Source of the DNA: Candidatus Sumerlaeota bacterium
GTDB taxonomy: Bacteria; Sumerlaeota; Sumerlaeia; JADFCT01
Length of the DNA: 9,406 nucleotides
Direction: 5' to 3'
NCBI GenBank assembly: GCA_026398575.1
Contig: JAPLSP010000245.1
Location: 1-9,406, forward strand
The first letter of the stretch is position 1. The number at the start of each line of letters is the position of its first letter. The position numbers and the translations under genes were made by a program. Under the pieces are notes generated by a model. That model did not search any database. It was not told where the DNA came from and saw only the letters and a list, made by a program, of their open reading frames with translations. Shown here one piece after another: positions 1 to 5,518 of this stretch.

Positions 1-80
1 TATTATTTTGTCGCACATTATTTTGTCAGACCTCTCTCAGCACGCCAAGATAGCTTGGGCGACAATTAAGTCGGCCAATG
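1..80. repeat. Repeated GACAAAATAAT-type motifs, possible transposon end
   Basis: ATTATTTTGTC occurs at 2-12 and again at 17-27, a 15-base period. A related motif, GCGACAATTAAGTCG, lies at 60-74 and has CGAC/GTCG dyad ends. Read on the minus strand these are GACAAAATAAT, GACAAAATAAT and CGACTTAATTGTCGC. Spaced motifs of this kind (GACA or GTCG flanking an AT-rich core) resemble the multiple transposase-binding sites at the ends of Tn7/Tn5053-like elements, whose transposases are TnsB or TniA. That comparison is from memory. No transposase gene is in the window and the element, if real, would lie beyond the left edge. It could equally be an intergenic repeat of another kind. Confidence 0.35.
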
Positions 81-107
81 ATTCATGAATTCTTAAGGTT
101 ATTGTAT

Positions 108-134
108 CTTTGTGTTCTTTGTGTTCCTTGCGGT
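108..134. repeat. Three tandem 9-bp units (CTTTGTGTT type)
   Basis: Two exact copies of CTTTGTGTT (108-116, 117-125) are followed by a diverged third, CCTTGCGGT (126-134). The array lies 20-46 bases beyond the dnaG stop codon. It overlaps a small dyad, TTGCGG (128-133) / CCGCAA (139-144), with a 5-base loop. In the dnaG direction the dyad is not followed by a run of U, so it is a poor candidate for an intrinsic terminator. Similar ACAAAGAAC-like strings occur in intergenic regions of many bacterial genomes, and no function is evident here. Confidence 0.5.
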
Positions 135-153
135 GGCGCCGCAATCGCTGCGG

Positions 154-2052
154 TCACTCCATCTCTTCTTTCGGCGGCAGGAGCGGCTTGTATTCTTTGT
201 TGTAGAGTTCCACGCGGTGTTTGGTGTGGTCGTGGTGGCTGTCGCGCAGTTCGCGCATTGCCTCCTCATCCTTTTTTTCCTCGGCTCGCGCCAGATCGGC
301 GCGTGCGCGGTCGGCGCAGCGTTTCAGATAAACGCGATGCAGGCGTTCGAGGAGCGTTTGGACCGTCGCCGCCGCGTCCAGCGATTCATAGTCATAGCCT
401 GCTTCCTGTTCGCGCGCGGCGACGCTGACTTCGGCCAGCACGGCGCGCTGCGATTCGGTTTCGGCCAGTTCCATGATCTCGGACGGATGCTGGAAAGCGC
501 GTCCGGCCGCTTCGATGGCGCGCTCCATCAGATGGCGGATGTCGGCGTTGATGAAATACTCGGGACGGAAATAGGCGCCCGCCGAGACGCGCGCCTCAGG
601 CTTGTGCAGGACGAACCACAACGCGTGCCGTTCGATGGCTTCATAGGGATCGCCCAGAGTCCTTCGCGTCGCGGCGGATGGAACAGCTCCGCGCGCTTCC
701 TCTGTGCGCTCCGTCGGCGAAGGCGCGGCGCCTTTCTTTTTCTGCTTTTCAGCCTCCTCGTTCAGGAAGGCGAAGACGTCGTTTTCGGGCAGCCCGAGTT
801 GCAGGGCGGCGCGCCGGGCGTAGTCGTTGCGCGCCAGGGCGTTGGGGACTTTGGCGATCATCGGCGCCAGCGTGCGCAGGACGCGGCTGCGGCCATGCAC
901 CGAGTCATCGTTCTGCTGCGCGCGATGAAAATCCACAAGGAACGTTAAAAAGTCGCGCGCGCGGGAGGCGATGAATTCCTCGAATCCCTTCGCGCCGTTT
1001 TTCTGTAGGAAGGTGTCGGGGTCGTCGCCTTCGGTTAGCGTGGCGATGCGGATACTGAAATCATGCGCCATGAGGATTTCGCATCCGCGCGCCATCGCTT
1101 TTTTCCCGGCGGCGTCGGCGTCGTAGAGGAAGATCACCGAATCGCACAATCGCCGGATCAGGCGCGCCTGATCGTCCGTCAGCGCCGTGCCGCACGAGGC
1201 GACGGTGTTGGCGAATCCGAACTGATGCATGGCGATGGCGTCGAAGTAGCCTTCCACCAGAAAGCACTCGCGCCGCTCGCCGATGCGTTTGCGCGCGAGA
1301 TGGAAGGCGTAGAGGATTTTGTGTTTCTGGTAGAGCGGCGTTTCGGGCGAATTCAGATATTTCGGCTCCTCGCCCGCGGTCATCGTCCGTCCGCCGAAAC
1401 CCACGACGCGCCCCTGCGGATCGCAGATCGGGAACATCAGCCGGTTGACGAAGCGGTCGCGATAGCCGTCGCCGGACGAGCGCGCCTGGATGAGGCCGGC
1501 CTGAAGCAGGGTTTCGTCTTTGTATTGCTTGCGGCGCAGTTCATCCATCAGGCCGCTCCAGTTGCCGGGCGCCATGCCGAGGCGGAACCGCTCGAAGGTG
1601 GGCTTGTCCACGCCGCGCTTCTGCACGTATGCGATGGCGTCGTGTCCCTGCGTCATCAAATGCTTTGCGAAGAAGACCGCGGCCAGTTCGAGCGCCTGAT
1701 ACTGCGATTCGCGCTGGCGGCCCTCCTCGGGCGAAGGCCCGCCGCTGCGGAATTGCGGGATGGGAATCTGATAGCGTCGCGCCAGCGATTCGATCGCCTC
1801 GCGGAAGTCCAGATTTTCGATTTTCTGGACAAATGCAATCACGTCGCCGCCTTCATTGCAGCCGTAGCATTTGAAAATTTGCCGCACGGGATGGACGTGG
1901 AAGGAGGGCGTCTTCTCATTGTGGAAGGGGCAGCAGCCCTTCATATTCTGCCCCGCCCGCTTCAAGTCAATATTATAGGATTCCACGACCTGAACGATGT
2001 CAGCCGTATCGCGAACCTTGGCAATAAACTCTTTATAGTCATCGCTGGCCAT
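154..2052 (-). CDS. dnaG: DNA primase DnaG
   Basis: DnaG makes the RNA primers that start leading- and lagging-strand DNA synthesis and works with the DnaB helicase at the fork. The 632-residue protein has the full family layout. The N-terminal CHC2 zinc module carries Cys41, His44, Cys62 and Cys65 in CPFHNEKTPSF...KCYGC. The core includes the conserved stretch FVNRLMFPI followed by VVGFGGR at about 201-222. The TOPRIM domain has the acidic sites VEGYFDAIAM (Glu267, Asp271) and DADAAGKKA (Asp311, Asp313). A low-complexity linker rich in Lys, Pro, Ala and Thr spans about 435-465, and a helical C-terminal region of DnaB-binding type (about 470-632) follows. The ATG is supported by its position just before the zinc module. 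The Shine-Dalgarno match (GAAG, about 11 bases upstream) is weak. The phosphatase gene lies 192 bases upstream on the same strand, with heptad repeats between. No clear terminator follows. Confidence 0.97.
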   Translation of the reverse strand: MASDDYKEFIAKVRDTADIVQVVESYNIDLKRAGQNMKGCCPFHNEKTPSFHVHPVRQIFKCYGCNEGGDVIAFVQKIENLDFREAIESLARRYQIPIPQFRSGGPSPEEGRQRESQYQALELAAVFFAKHLMTQGHDAIAYVQKRGVDKPTFERFRLGMAPGNWSGLMDELRRKQYKDETLLQAGLIQARSSGDGYRDRFVNRLMFPICDPQGRVVGFGGRTMTAGEEPKYLNSPETPLYQKHKILYAFHLARKRIGERRECFLVEGYFDAIAMHQFGFANTVASCGTALTDDQARLIRRLCDSVIFLYDADAAGKKAMARGCEILMAHDFSIRIATLTEGDDPDTFLQKNGAKGFEEFIASRARDFLTFLVDFHRAQQNDDSVHGRSRVLRTLAPMIAKVPNALARNDYARRAALQLGLPENDVFAFLNEEAEKQKKKGAAPSPTERTEEARGAVPSAATRRTLGDPYEAIERHALWFVLHKPEARVSAGAYFRPEYFINADIRHLMERAIEAAGRAFQHPSEIMELAETESQRAVLAEVSVAAREQEAGYDYESLDAAATVQTLLERLHRVYLKRCADRARADLARAEEKKDEEAMRELRDSHHDHTKHRVELYNKEYKPLLPPKEEME

Positions 2053-2076
2053 ATCAAAACATCTTCAGAAATCAGC

Positions 2077-2118
2077 AATGTAAAATTAAAAATGAGAAAT
2101 GAGAAACTAAAAATGAAA
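2077..2118. repeat. Heptanucleotide repeat array, left arm (6 units)
   Basis: Six 7-bp units run in strict register on the plus strand: AATGTAA, AATTAAA, AATGAGA, AATGAGA, AACTAAA, AATGAAA. The array starts 24 bases upstream of the dnaG start codon, in its probable leader. It is the inverted counterpart of the array at 2177-2246, and the two are separated by 58 bases of ordinary-looking sequence. Lined up end to end, unit 1 pairs perfectly with 2240-2246 and units 3 and 4 pair perfectly with 2219-2232, so a long imperfect stem could form in the transcript or in single-stranded DNA. Confidence 0.8.
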
Positions 2119-2176
2119 CGCCTGCGCGCTGACAGCATTAGAACAAAGAGTAATGCTCACGGGCAAGCGGACCAAT

Positions 2177-2246
2177 TTACATTTCTCATTTTGCATTTTA
2201 CATTATTCAACTCTCATTTCTCATTTCTCATTTCTCATTTTACATT
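2177..2246. repeat. Heptanucleotide repeat array, right arm (10 units)
   Basis: Ten 7-bp units run without a register slip on the plus strand. In order they are TTACATT, TCTCATT, TTGCATT, TTACATT, ATTCAAC, then TCTCATT four times, then TTACATT. On the minus strand the units read AATGAGA and AATGTAA, the same vocabulary as the left arm at 2077-2118 but in the opposite orientation. The array overlaps the first two bases of the phosphatase stop codon (2245-2247), so it begins exactly where that gene ends. The type resembles the heptanucleotide short tandem repeats known from cyanobacterial genomes, though this is a different sequence and no relationship is claimed. Confidence 0.85.
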
Positions 2247-2748
2247 ATTTGCCGCCGCGCTTGCCGCGTGCATGACGTTCATAATCCTGGATGAACTCTT
2301 CCTGTTCTTCCGTTTCAATGGATCCGGGGCGCATCTGGCGGATGCGGGCAATGGCGTCTTGGGCGCTTTTTCCCTCATGGCGGATCAGGTAGCAAGCCAG
2401 GATCGTTCCCGTGCGGCCCATGCCGGCGCGGCAGTGCACGGCGACGGGTTTGTCCGCTTTCAGATTGGATTCGATAAAACGCAGGCACTCCTCCACCTGC
2501 GGCAGGCTCGGGACGCTGAAATCGGGAATCGGCGACAGGAAGTACTCGAATCCGAATTCTTTGGCATGGGCCTGAAAATCACTGTCCGAATCGAGCGACA
2601 CCACGGCGCGGATGCCTTCTTCATACAAGGCGGTGAAGGCCTTGTTGACGCACGCGCTCCATGCCGGCGTCGCGCATCCGGCCAGCCGGCCTTCGATCAG
2701 ATAACTGAAATTGAGCGGCAGCCCTGAAGACTCTGGTTGCCTCGTCAT
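2245..2748 (-). CDS. DUSP23-like dual-specificity protein phosphatase
   Basis: This is a 167-residue, single-domain cysteine phosphatase. The P-loop HCRAGMGRTGT places the nucleophile at Cys106 and the phosphate-binding Arg at 112. Asp76 in PIPDF is the expected general acid. The N-terminal NFSYLIEGRLAG and the C-terminal RPGSIETEEQ follow, as I recall them, the pattern of the animal atypical phosphatase DUSP23 (VHZ), including its length. It has no signal peptide or membrane segment, so it should be cytoplasmic. The likely reaction is dephosphorylation of phosphotyrosine or phosphoserine/threonine. The substrate is unknown, and a non-protein substrate is possible. The ATG has a good Shine-Dalgarno sequence, GAGGA (complement of 2756-2760), 7 bases upstream. 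The panC stop is only 30 bases upstream, so co-transcription is likely. The tail is basic (ARGKRGGK), and the stop codon abuts a heptad repeat array. Confidence 0.9.
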   Translation of the reverse strand: MTRQPESSGLPLNFSYLIEGRLAGCATPAWSACVNKAFTALYEEGIRAVVSLDSDSDFQAHAKEFGFEYFLSPIPDFSVPSLPQVEECLRFIESNLKADKPVAVHCRAGMGRTGTILACYLIRHEGKSAQDAIARIRQMRPGSIETEEQEEFIQDYERHARGKRGGK

Positions 2749-2778
2749 AAAAATATCCTCACCTGCGTTCTTGCGCGG

Positions 2779-3630
2779 CTATTCGATCCGGATATTGTCA
2801 ATCAGCCGCGCCTTGCCAAATCGCACCGCCAGCGCAATCAACGTTCCCGTTTCCACGCGCGCCGCCGGCTTCAAGTCTTTCATGGAAACGAATTCGATAT
2901 AATCCGTCTCGCCGGATGACTCGCTCCGAATCATCCTCGCCATCTCATCGCGCAATTCCGCTGCGCTGAGCGGCGACACGGCCCCCAACGCCCGTTCGCG
3001 CGCCATCACCAGCGCCCGCCGCAACACCGGCGCCTCGGCCCGCTCTTGCGGCGTCAGGTATCGGTTGCGCGAACTCATCGCCAGACCGTCCGCTTCGCGA
3101 ACCGTCTCGACGCCGATCATCTCAAGCGGCAGGTTCAAATCCTCAACCATTCGGCGGAGGATAAGGAACTGTTGCGCGTCTTTCCAGCCAAAATATGCGC
3201 GGGACGGCTGGACGATGTTGAAGAGCTTGAGCACCACCGTCGCCACGCCGCGAAAATGCCCCGGACGGCTCCTGCCGCACAAAACATCCCCCAACTCCTC
3301 GACGTTCACATACGTGCGGTATCCCGCGGGATACATTTCGGCGGGCGTGGGATAAAACAGCCAGTCCACCTTTTCGCCGGCGCACATCCGCTCATCGCCT
3401 TCGAAGTCGCGCGGATAGGCCGCCAGGTCCTCCTTCGGACCGAACTGCAGCGGATTGACAAAAGTGCTGACCGCCACCAAGTCCGTTTCGGCCCGGGCTT
3501 GCCGCATCAGCGTCAGATGCCCCTCATGCAGCGCGCCCATCGTCGGGACAAAACCAATCGTCCTGCCCTCACCCCGCGCCCCCAGCGCCGCCGCCTGCAT
3601 TTCCCTGGCCGATGGAAAAACTTTGATCAT
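2779..3630 (-). CDS. panC: Pantothenate synthetase (pantoate-beta-alanine ligase)
   Basis: PanC joins pantoate and beta-alanine using ATP, through a pantoyl-adenylate, to make pantothenate, the precursor of coenzyme A. It acts in the cytoplasm. The 283-residue length is normal for the family. The HIGH-like nucleotidyl-transferase motif is PTMGALHEGH (about 29-38, with His35 and His38). FVNPLQFGPKEDL follows at about 57-69, then HFRGVATVV at about 125-133. The substrate-site motif FGWKDAQQ (147-154) has Trp where many family members have Glu. The KMSKS-like motif DGLAMSSRNRYL lies at about 181-192. The start is the first ATG before the first strand (IKVF). No strong Shine-Dalgarno sequence precedes it; the nearest purine run, GAAGAG, is too far away, so the start is slightly uncertain. 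No panB or panD is adjacent. It is the first gene of a probable panC-phosphatase unit. Confidence 0.97.
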   Translation of the reverse strand: MIKVFPSAREMQAAALGARGEGRTIGFVPTMGALHEGHLTLMRQARAETDLVAVSTFVNPLQFGPKEDLAAYPRDFEGDERMCAGEKVDWLFYPTPAEMYPAGYRTYVNVEELGDVLCGRSRPGHFRGVATVVLKLFNIVQPSRAYFGWKDAQQFLILRRMVEDLNLPLEMIGVETVREADGLAMSSRNRYLTPQERAEAPVLRRALVMARERALGAVSPLSAAELRDEMARMIRSESSGETDYIEFVSMKDLKPAARVETGTLIALAVRFGKARLIDNIRIE

Positions 3631-3660
3631 TGCAATCGCAAAAAATCACTCTTCAAAGAT

Positions 3661-3716
3661 GCTTATGACTCTCAAGTTTGCATGAGATTTGACCATAGAA
3701 CGCCAAACGCATAAGC
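3661..3716. repeat. Dyad symmetry in the panC leader
   Basis: GCTTATG (3661-3667) is the exact inverse of CATAAGC (3710-3716). Inside it, TCTCA (3670-3674) is the inverse of TGAGA (3683-3687), with an 8-base loop. The block lies 31-86 bases upstream of the panC start codon. It could be an operator or a leader hairpin, but the arms are short and the outer loop is long, so chance is a real alternative. Confidence 0.25.
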
Positions 3717-3803
3717 GCAACCGGTTTCTTTGGGAATTGAGGCGGTCAGCTAACGGGTGCAATTAAGAATTCCGGTCATTTTTTTTTCCCTGAAGGCCAG
3801 CAT

Positions 3804-3848
3804 GCCACCACCGGGCCTTGTGCCGGTGGAGCATTGATTTTGCTCTAG
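3804..3848 (+). repeat. Hairpin repeat unit, copy A
   Basis: The stem arms are CCACCGG (3808-3814) and CCGGTGG (3823-3829), a perfect 7-bp pairing around the loop GCCTTGTG. The stem is preceded by GCCA and followed by AGCATTGATTTTGCTCTAG. The trailing TTTTGCTCTAG is found again, inverted, only in copy D. The poly-U-like tail is too far from the stem for a typical terminator. Confidence 0.8.
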
Positions 3849-3868
3849 CAGATCCCGCGTTTCTCTCA

Positions 3869-3906
3869 CCGCCACCACTTGGCCTTGTGCCAGTGGAGCG
3901 ATGATT
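3869..3906 (+). repeat. Hairpin repeat unit, copy B
   Basis: This has the same orientation as copy A. The arms are CCACTTG (3875-3881) and CCAGTGG (3890-3896) around the identical loop GCCTTGTG. One position in the stem is mismatched, so this is the least symmetrical copy. It is flanked by CCGCCA and AGCGATGATT, both shared with the inverted copy C. Confidence 0.75.
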
Positions 3907-3936
3907 GTCCGCCAAAATTGCTCGTTCCCGACGCTA

Positions 3937-3974
3937 AATCATCGCTCCACCGGCGCAAGGCCCGGCGGTGGCGG
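3937..3974 (-). repeat. Hairpin repeat unit, copy C (inverted)
   Basis: On the minus strand the arms are CCGCCGG and CCGGTGG with loop GCCTTGCG. Pairing is complete if one G-U wobble is allowed. Its boundaries match those of copy B almost exactly, so B and C form the inner inverted pair of the palindrome. Confidence 0.8.
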
Positions 3975-3996
3975 AGGATAAAAGGGGAATATCATT

Positions 3997-4041
3997 CTAG
4001 AGCAAAACCATCGCTCCATCGGCGCAAGGCCCGATGGTGGC
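3997..4041 (-). repeat. Hairpin repeat unit, copy D (inverted)
   Basis: On the minus strand the arms are CCATCGG and CCGATGG, a perfect 7-bp pairing around loop GCCTTGCG. Compared with copy A, one stem pair has changed from C-G to T-A on both sides, a compensatory change. It carries the TTTTGCTCTAG tail shared with copy A. Confidence 0.8.
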
Positions 4042-4097
4042 GAGGGGCAATGGAATTCTGGATTGCACCTTCAGCTAATCCCCGAAAGAAATTTCCA

Positions 4098-4126
4098 TTG
4101 ACGCAGCGTAAGGCAAACACAAAAAT
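4098..4126 (+). promoter_or_regulatory. Candidate sigma-70-type promoter of the coiled-coil gene
   Basis: TTGACG (4098-4103) matches five of six bases of the -35 consensus. After a 17-base spacer, AAAAAT (4121-4126) matches four of six bases of TATAAT. It lies about 70 bases upstream of the preferred start codon, immediately outside the right edge of the palindrome. The -10 match is weak, so this is only a candidate. Confidence 0.35.
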
Positions 4127-4197
4127 CGCTCGGCGTATGATTAGCTGCACTGGCTATAGAGATGCAAGATACGAATAGAGAGAGAGGATACCCCATC

Positions 4198-5274
4198 ATG
4201 GCAAAACAAGAACCCGCCGCTGCCTCGCTGACGCTGAACAACACGAAAAAGGAGTTGCTCGACGCCTATAACTTGCTGCTCGCGCAGATGAAGGACAAGC
4301 GCGAGACGGAAATGAAGCCGGAGCAAAAAGCCGAAGAAAAGCAGATTCATAAAGCCATCGAGACCGCCGATGCCCTCTCGCTGCAAGGAATCGGCAAAGA
4401 GATTGGCGATCTGAAATCCGAAATCGGCAAAACGCTGGCGGAGCTCGCGGACAAACTCGAGGAGGAAACCGCCAAGTATCTGCGCGTTAAAAAGGCCGTG
4501 GAAGTGCGCGAGAAAGAGCTGCAGGAGTTCTACGAGATTGAAAAAACGGCGATGACGCTGGCGGCGCTGCTCGAAACTCAGCAGCAGAAGCGCCGACAAT
4601 TCGAGGCCGAAATTGCCGCGCAAAAAGAGCAGCTAAAGGCAGACGTGGAGACTGTGCGCGCCAAGTGGGACGAGGAACGCCTGGCGCATGACATCGAAAT
4701 CAAGGAGCGCGACACCGCCGAAAAGAAGAAGCGCGACCGCGAGGCCGAGGAATTCAAGTACCGCGTCGAGCGCGAACAGCAACTGGCGCGCGAGCAATTC
4801 GACTACGAAAAAGCGCGCATGGAGCGCGAACTCGCCTTCAAGAAAGAGCAGTTGGAAAAAGACCTGGTTGAGCGCGAACGCGCTCTGGCGGCGCGCGAAG
4901 CTGAACTGGCGCAATTGCGCGAACGCGCGCAGGCGTTCCCGAAGGAACTCGAAACAGCGGTCGCGAAAGCCGTAAAGGAAGCGTCCGACCGCTTGACGAA
5001 AGAATTGCAAGCGCGCGAGGAGCTTCTCAAGAAGGAATACCAAGGCGAACAGAAAGTGCTCACGTCGCGGATCGAATCGCTCCAAGCGTCCGCCAAGGAA
5101 CAAACCCAGCAGATCGCGCGCCTGACCGCGCAGTTGGAAAAATCCTACGGCCAAGTGCAAGACATCGCCGTCAAAGCCATCGAAGGCTCGGCGGGGATCA
5201 AAGCGCCAGCCTATTCCGCCTCGGCTTCCTCCGATCCCGTCCGCCGCGCCGCGATGGGAGGCGGAGAGGGGTAA
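4198..5274 (+). CDS. Long coiled-coil protein of unknown function
   Basis: This 358-residue protein is almost entirely charged alpha-helix. Residues about 65-325 are rich in Glu, Lys, Arg, Gln and Ala with heptad-like spacing, broken by one proline at AFPKELE (about 246-252). The pattern predicts a long coiled coil. The short N-terminus (MAKQEPAAAS) and the Ala/Ser/Gly-rich C-terminus look disordered. The stretch AREAELAQLRERAQAFPKEL and the end VQDIAVKAIEGS resemble a family of bacterial coiled-coil proteins that I recall only as uncharacterised. It has no signal peptide, membrane segment or enzymatic motif. The start at 4198 is preferred over an in-frame ATG at 4162 because GAGAGGA lies 9 bases upstream of it. 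It stands alone on the plus strand, divergent from panC across a large palindrome and convergent with the GH29-like gene. A scaffold or cytoskeletal role is possible, but nothing shows it directly. Confidence 0.85.
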   Translation: MAKQEPAAASLTLNNTKKELLDAYNLLLAQMKDKRETEMKPEQKAEEKQIHKAIETADALSLQGIGKEIGDLKSEIGKTLAELADKLEEETAKYLRVKKAVEVREKELQEFYEIEKTAMTLAALLETQQQKRRQFEAEIAAQKEQLKADVETVRAKWDEERLAHDIEIKERDTAEKKKRDREAEEFKYRVEREQQLAREQFDYEKARMERELAFKKEQLEKDLVERERALAAREAELAQLRERAQAFPKELETAVAKAVKEASDRLTKELQAREELLKKEYQGEQKVLTSRIESLQASAKEQTQQIARLTAQLEKSYGQVQDIAVKAIEGSAGIKAPAYSASASSDPVRRAAMGGGEG

Positions 5275-5339
5275 TTAGCGTAAATTGCCTTGATGGGATT
5301 GACTTAATCAAGAGATTTCCGCTTTTCAAGGTCTGACCC

Positions 5340-5370
5340 CTGAGGCTCTGAGGCTGAGGCTCCTGAGGCT
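5340..5370. repeat. CTGAGGCT repeat cluster
   Basis: CTGAGGCT occurs at 5340-5347, 5348-5355, 5354-5361 (overlapping the previous copy) and 5363-5370. It follows AAGGTCTGACCCC (5328-5340) in the 244-base spacer between two convergent genes. The copies are direct, not inverted, so they do not form a terminator stem. No other feature was found in this spacer. Confidence 0.55.
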
Positions 5371-5518
5371 CATCCGGCGCTGAAATGAATTATCAAGAAC
5401 GTTCTATGATTGCATAATTGAGGCCGAAGCCCAAGGGCGCGATGATTCCTCAGTTTGGCATTTCCTGACGACATGGCGCCATCCTACCGACGACGAAACG
5501 CAGTCCCATAGGGGTCGC

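Larger units (their letters stand above)
3725..4091. repeat. Nested imperfect palindrome of about 370 bp, MITE- or BIME-like
   Basis: This intergenic block reads roughly the same on both strands, inward from its edges. Outer arms: TTTCTTT-GGG at 3725-3734 against the inverse of 4082-4091. Next arms: AGCT...GGTGCAAT-N3-GAATTCC at 3748-3773 against its inverse at 4052-4076, with 19 of about 25 bases matching and a one-base length difference. Inner arms: four copies of a hairpin unit, ordered forward (3804), forward (3869), reverse (3937), reverse (3997). The two outer copies share an extra tail, TTTTGCTCTAG, that the inner two lack. Spacer lengths are also nearly mirrored (20 and 22 bases), while a 30-base unpaired segment (3907-3936) sits at the centre. 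It codes for nothing convincing. It may be a non-autonomous mobile element, or an inverted duplication of a REP-like pair. It separates the divergent panC and coiled-coil genes. Confidence 0.7.

Noticed and set aside
112..948. A 278-codon plus-strand open frame opposite the 3' half of dnaG
   Set aside because: Its composition reflects the complement of the dnaG codons, and the DnaG protein on the other strand accounts for the region.
1063..2727. A 554-codon plus-strand open frame
   Set aside because: It lies opposite dnaG and the phosphatase gene, both of which have clear conserved motifs on the minus strand, and it reads through the heptad arrays. It is a shadow frame.
3631..3724. Sigma-70 promoter for panC on the minus strand
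   Set aside because: TTGGCG-like and TTGAGA-like boxes can be found, but none has an acceptable -10 partner at 16-18 bases.
3804..4041. CRISPR array
   Set aside because: The four units are in mixed orientation, are spaced unevenly, and sit within a larger palindrome. No cas gene is present.
3879..4178. A 99-codon plus-strand open frame across the palindrome
   Set aside because: It consists of translated hairpin units and has no ribosome binding site or recognisable protein pattern.
4162..4197. Upstream in-frame ATG of the coiled-coil gene
   Set aside because: It lacks a good ribosome binding site, whereas GAGAGGA stands 9 bases before the ATG at 4198.
5289..5312. Intrinsic terminator of the coiled-coil gene (CTTGAT/ATCAAG dyad)
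   Set aside because: The stem is only 6 bp, A-T-rich, with a 12-base loop and no U-run after it.
5473..5482. ATGGCGCCAT palindrome downstream of the GH29-like gene
   Set aside because: A single 10-base palindrome with no repeats or other signals around it is expected by chance.
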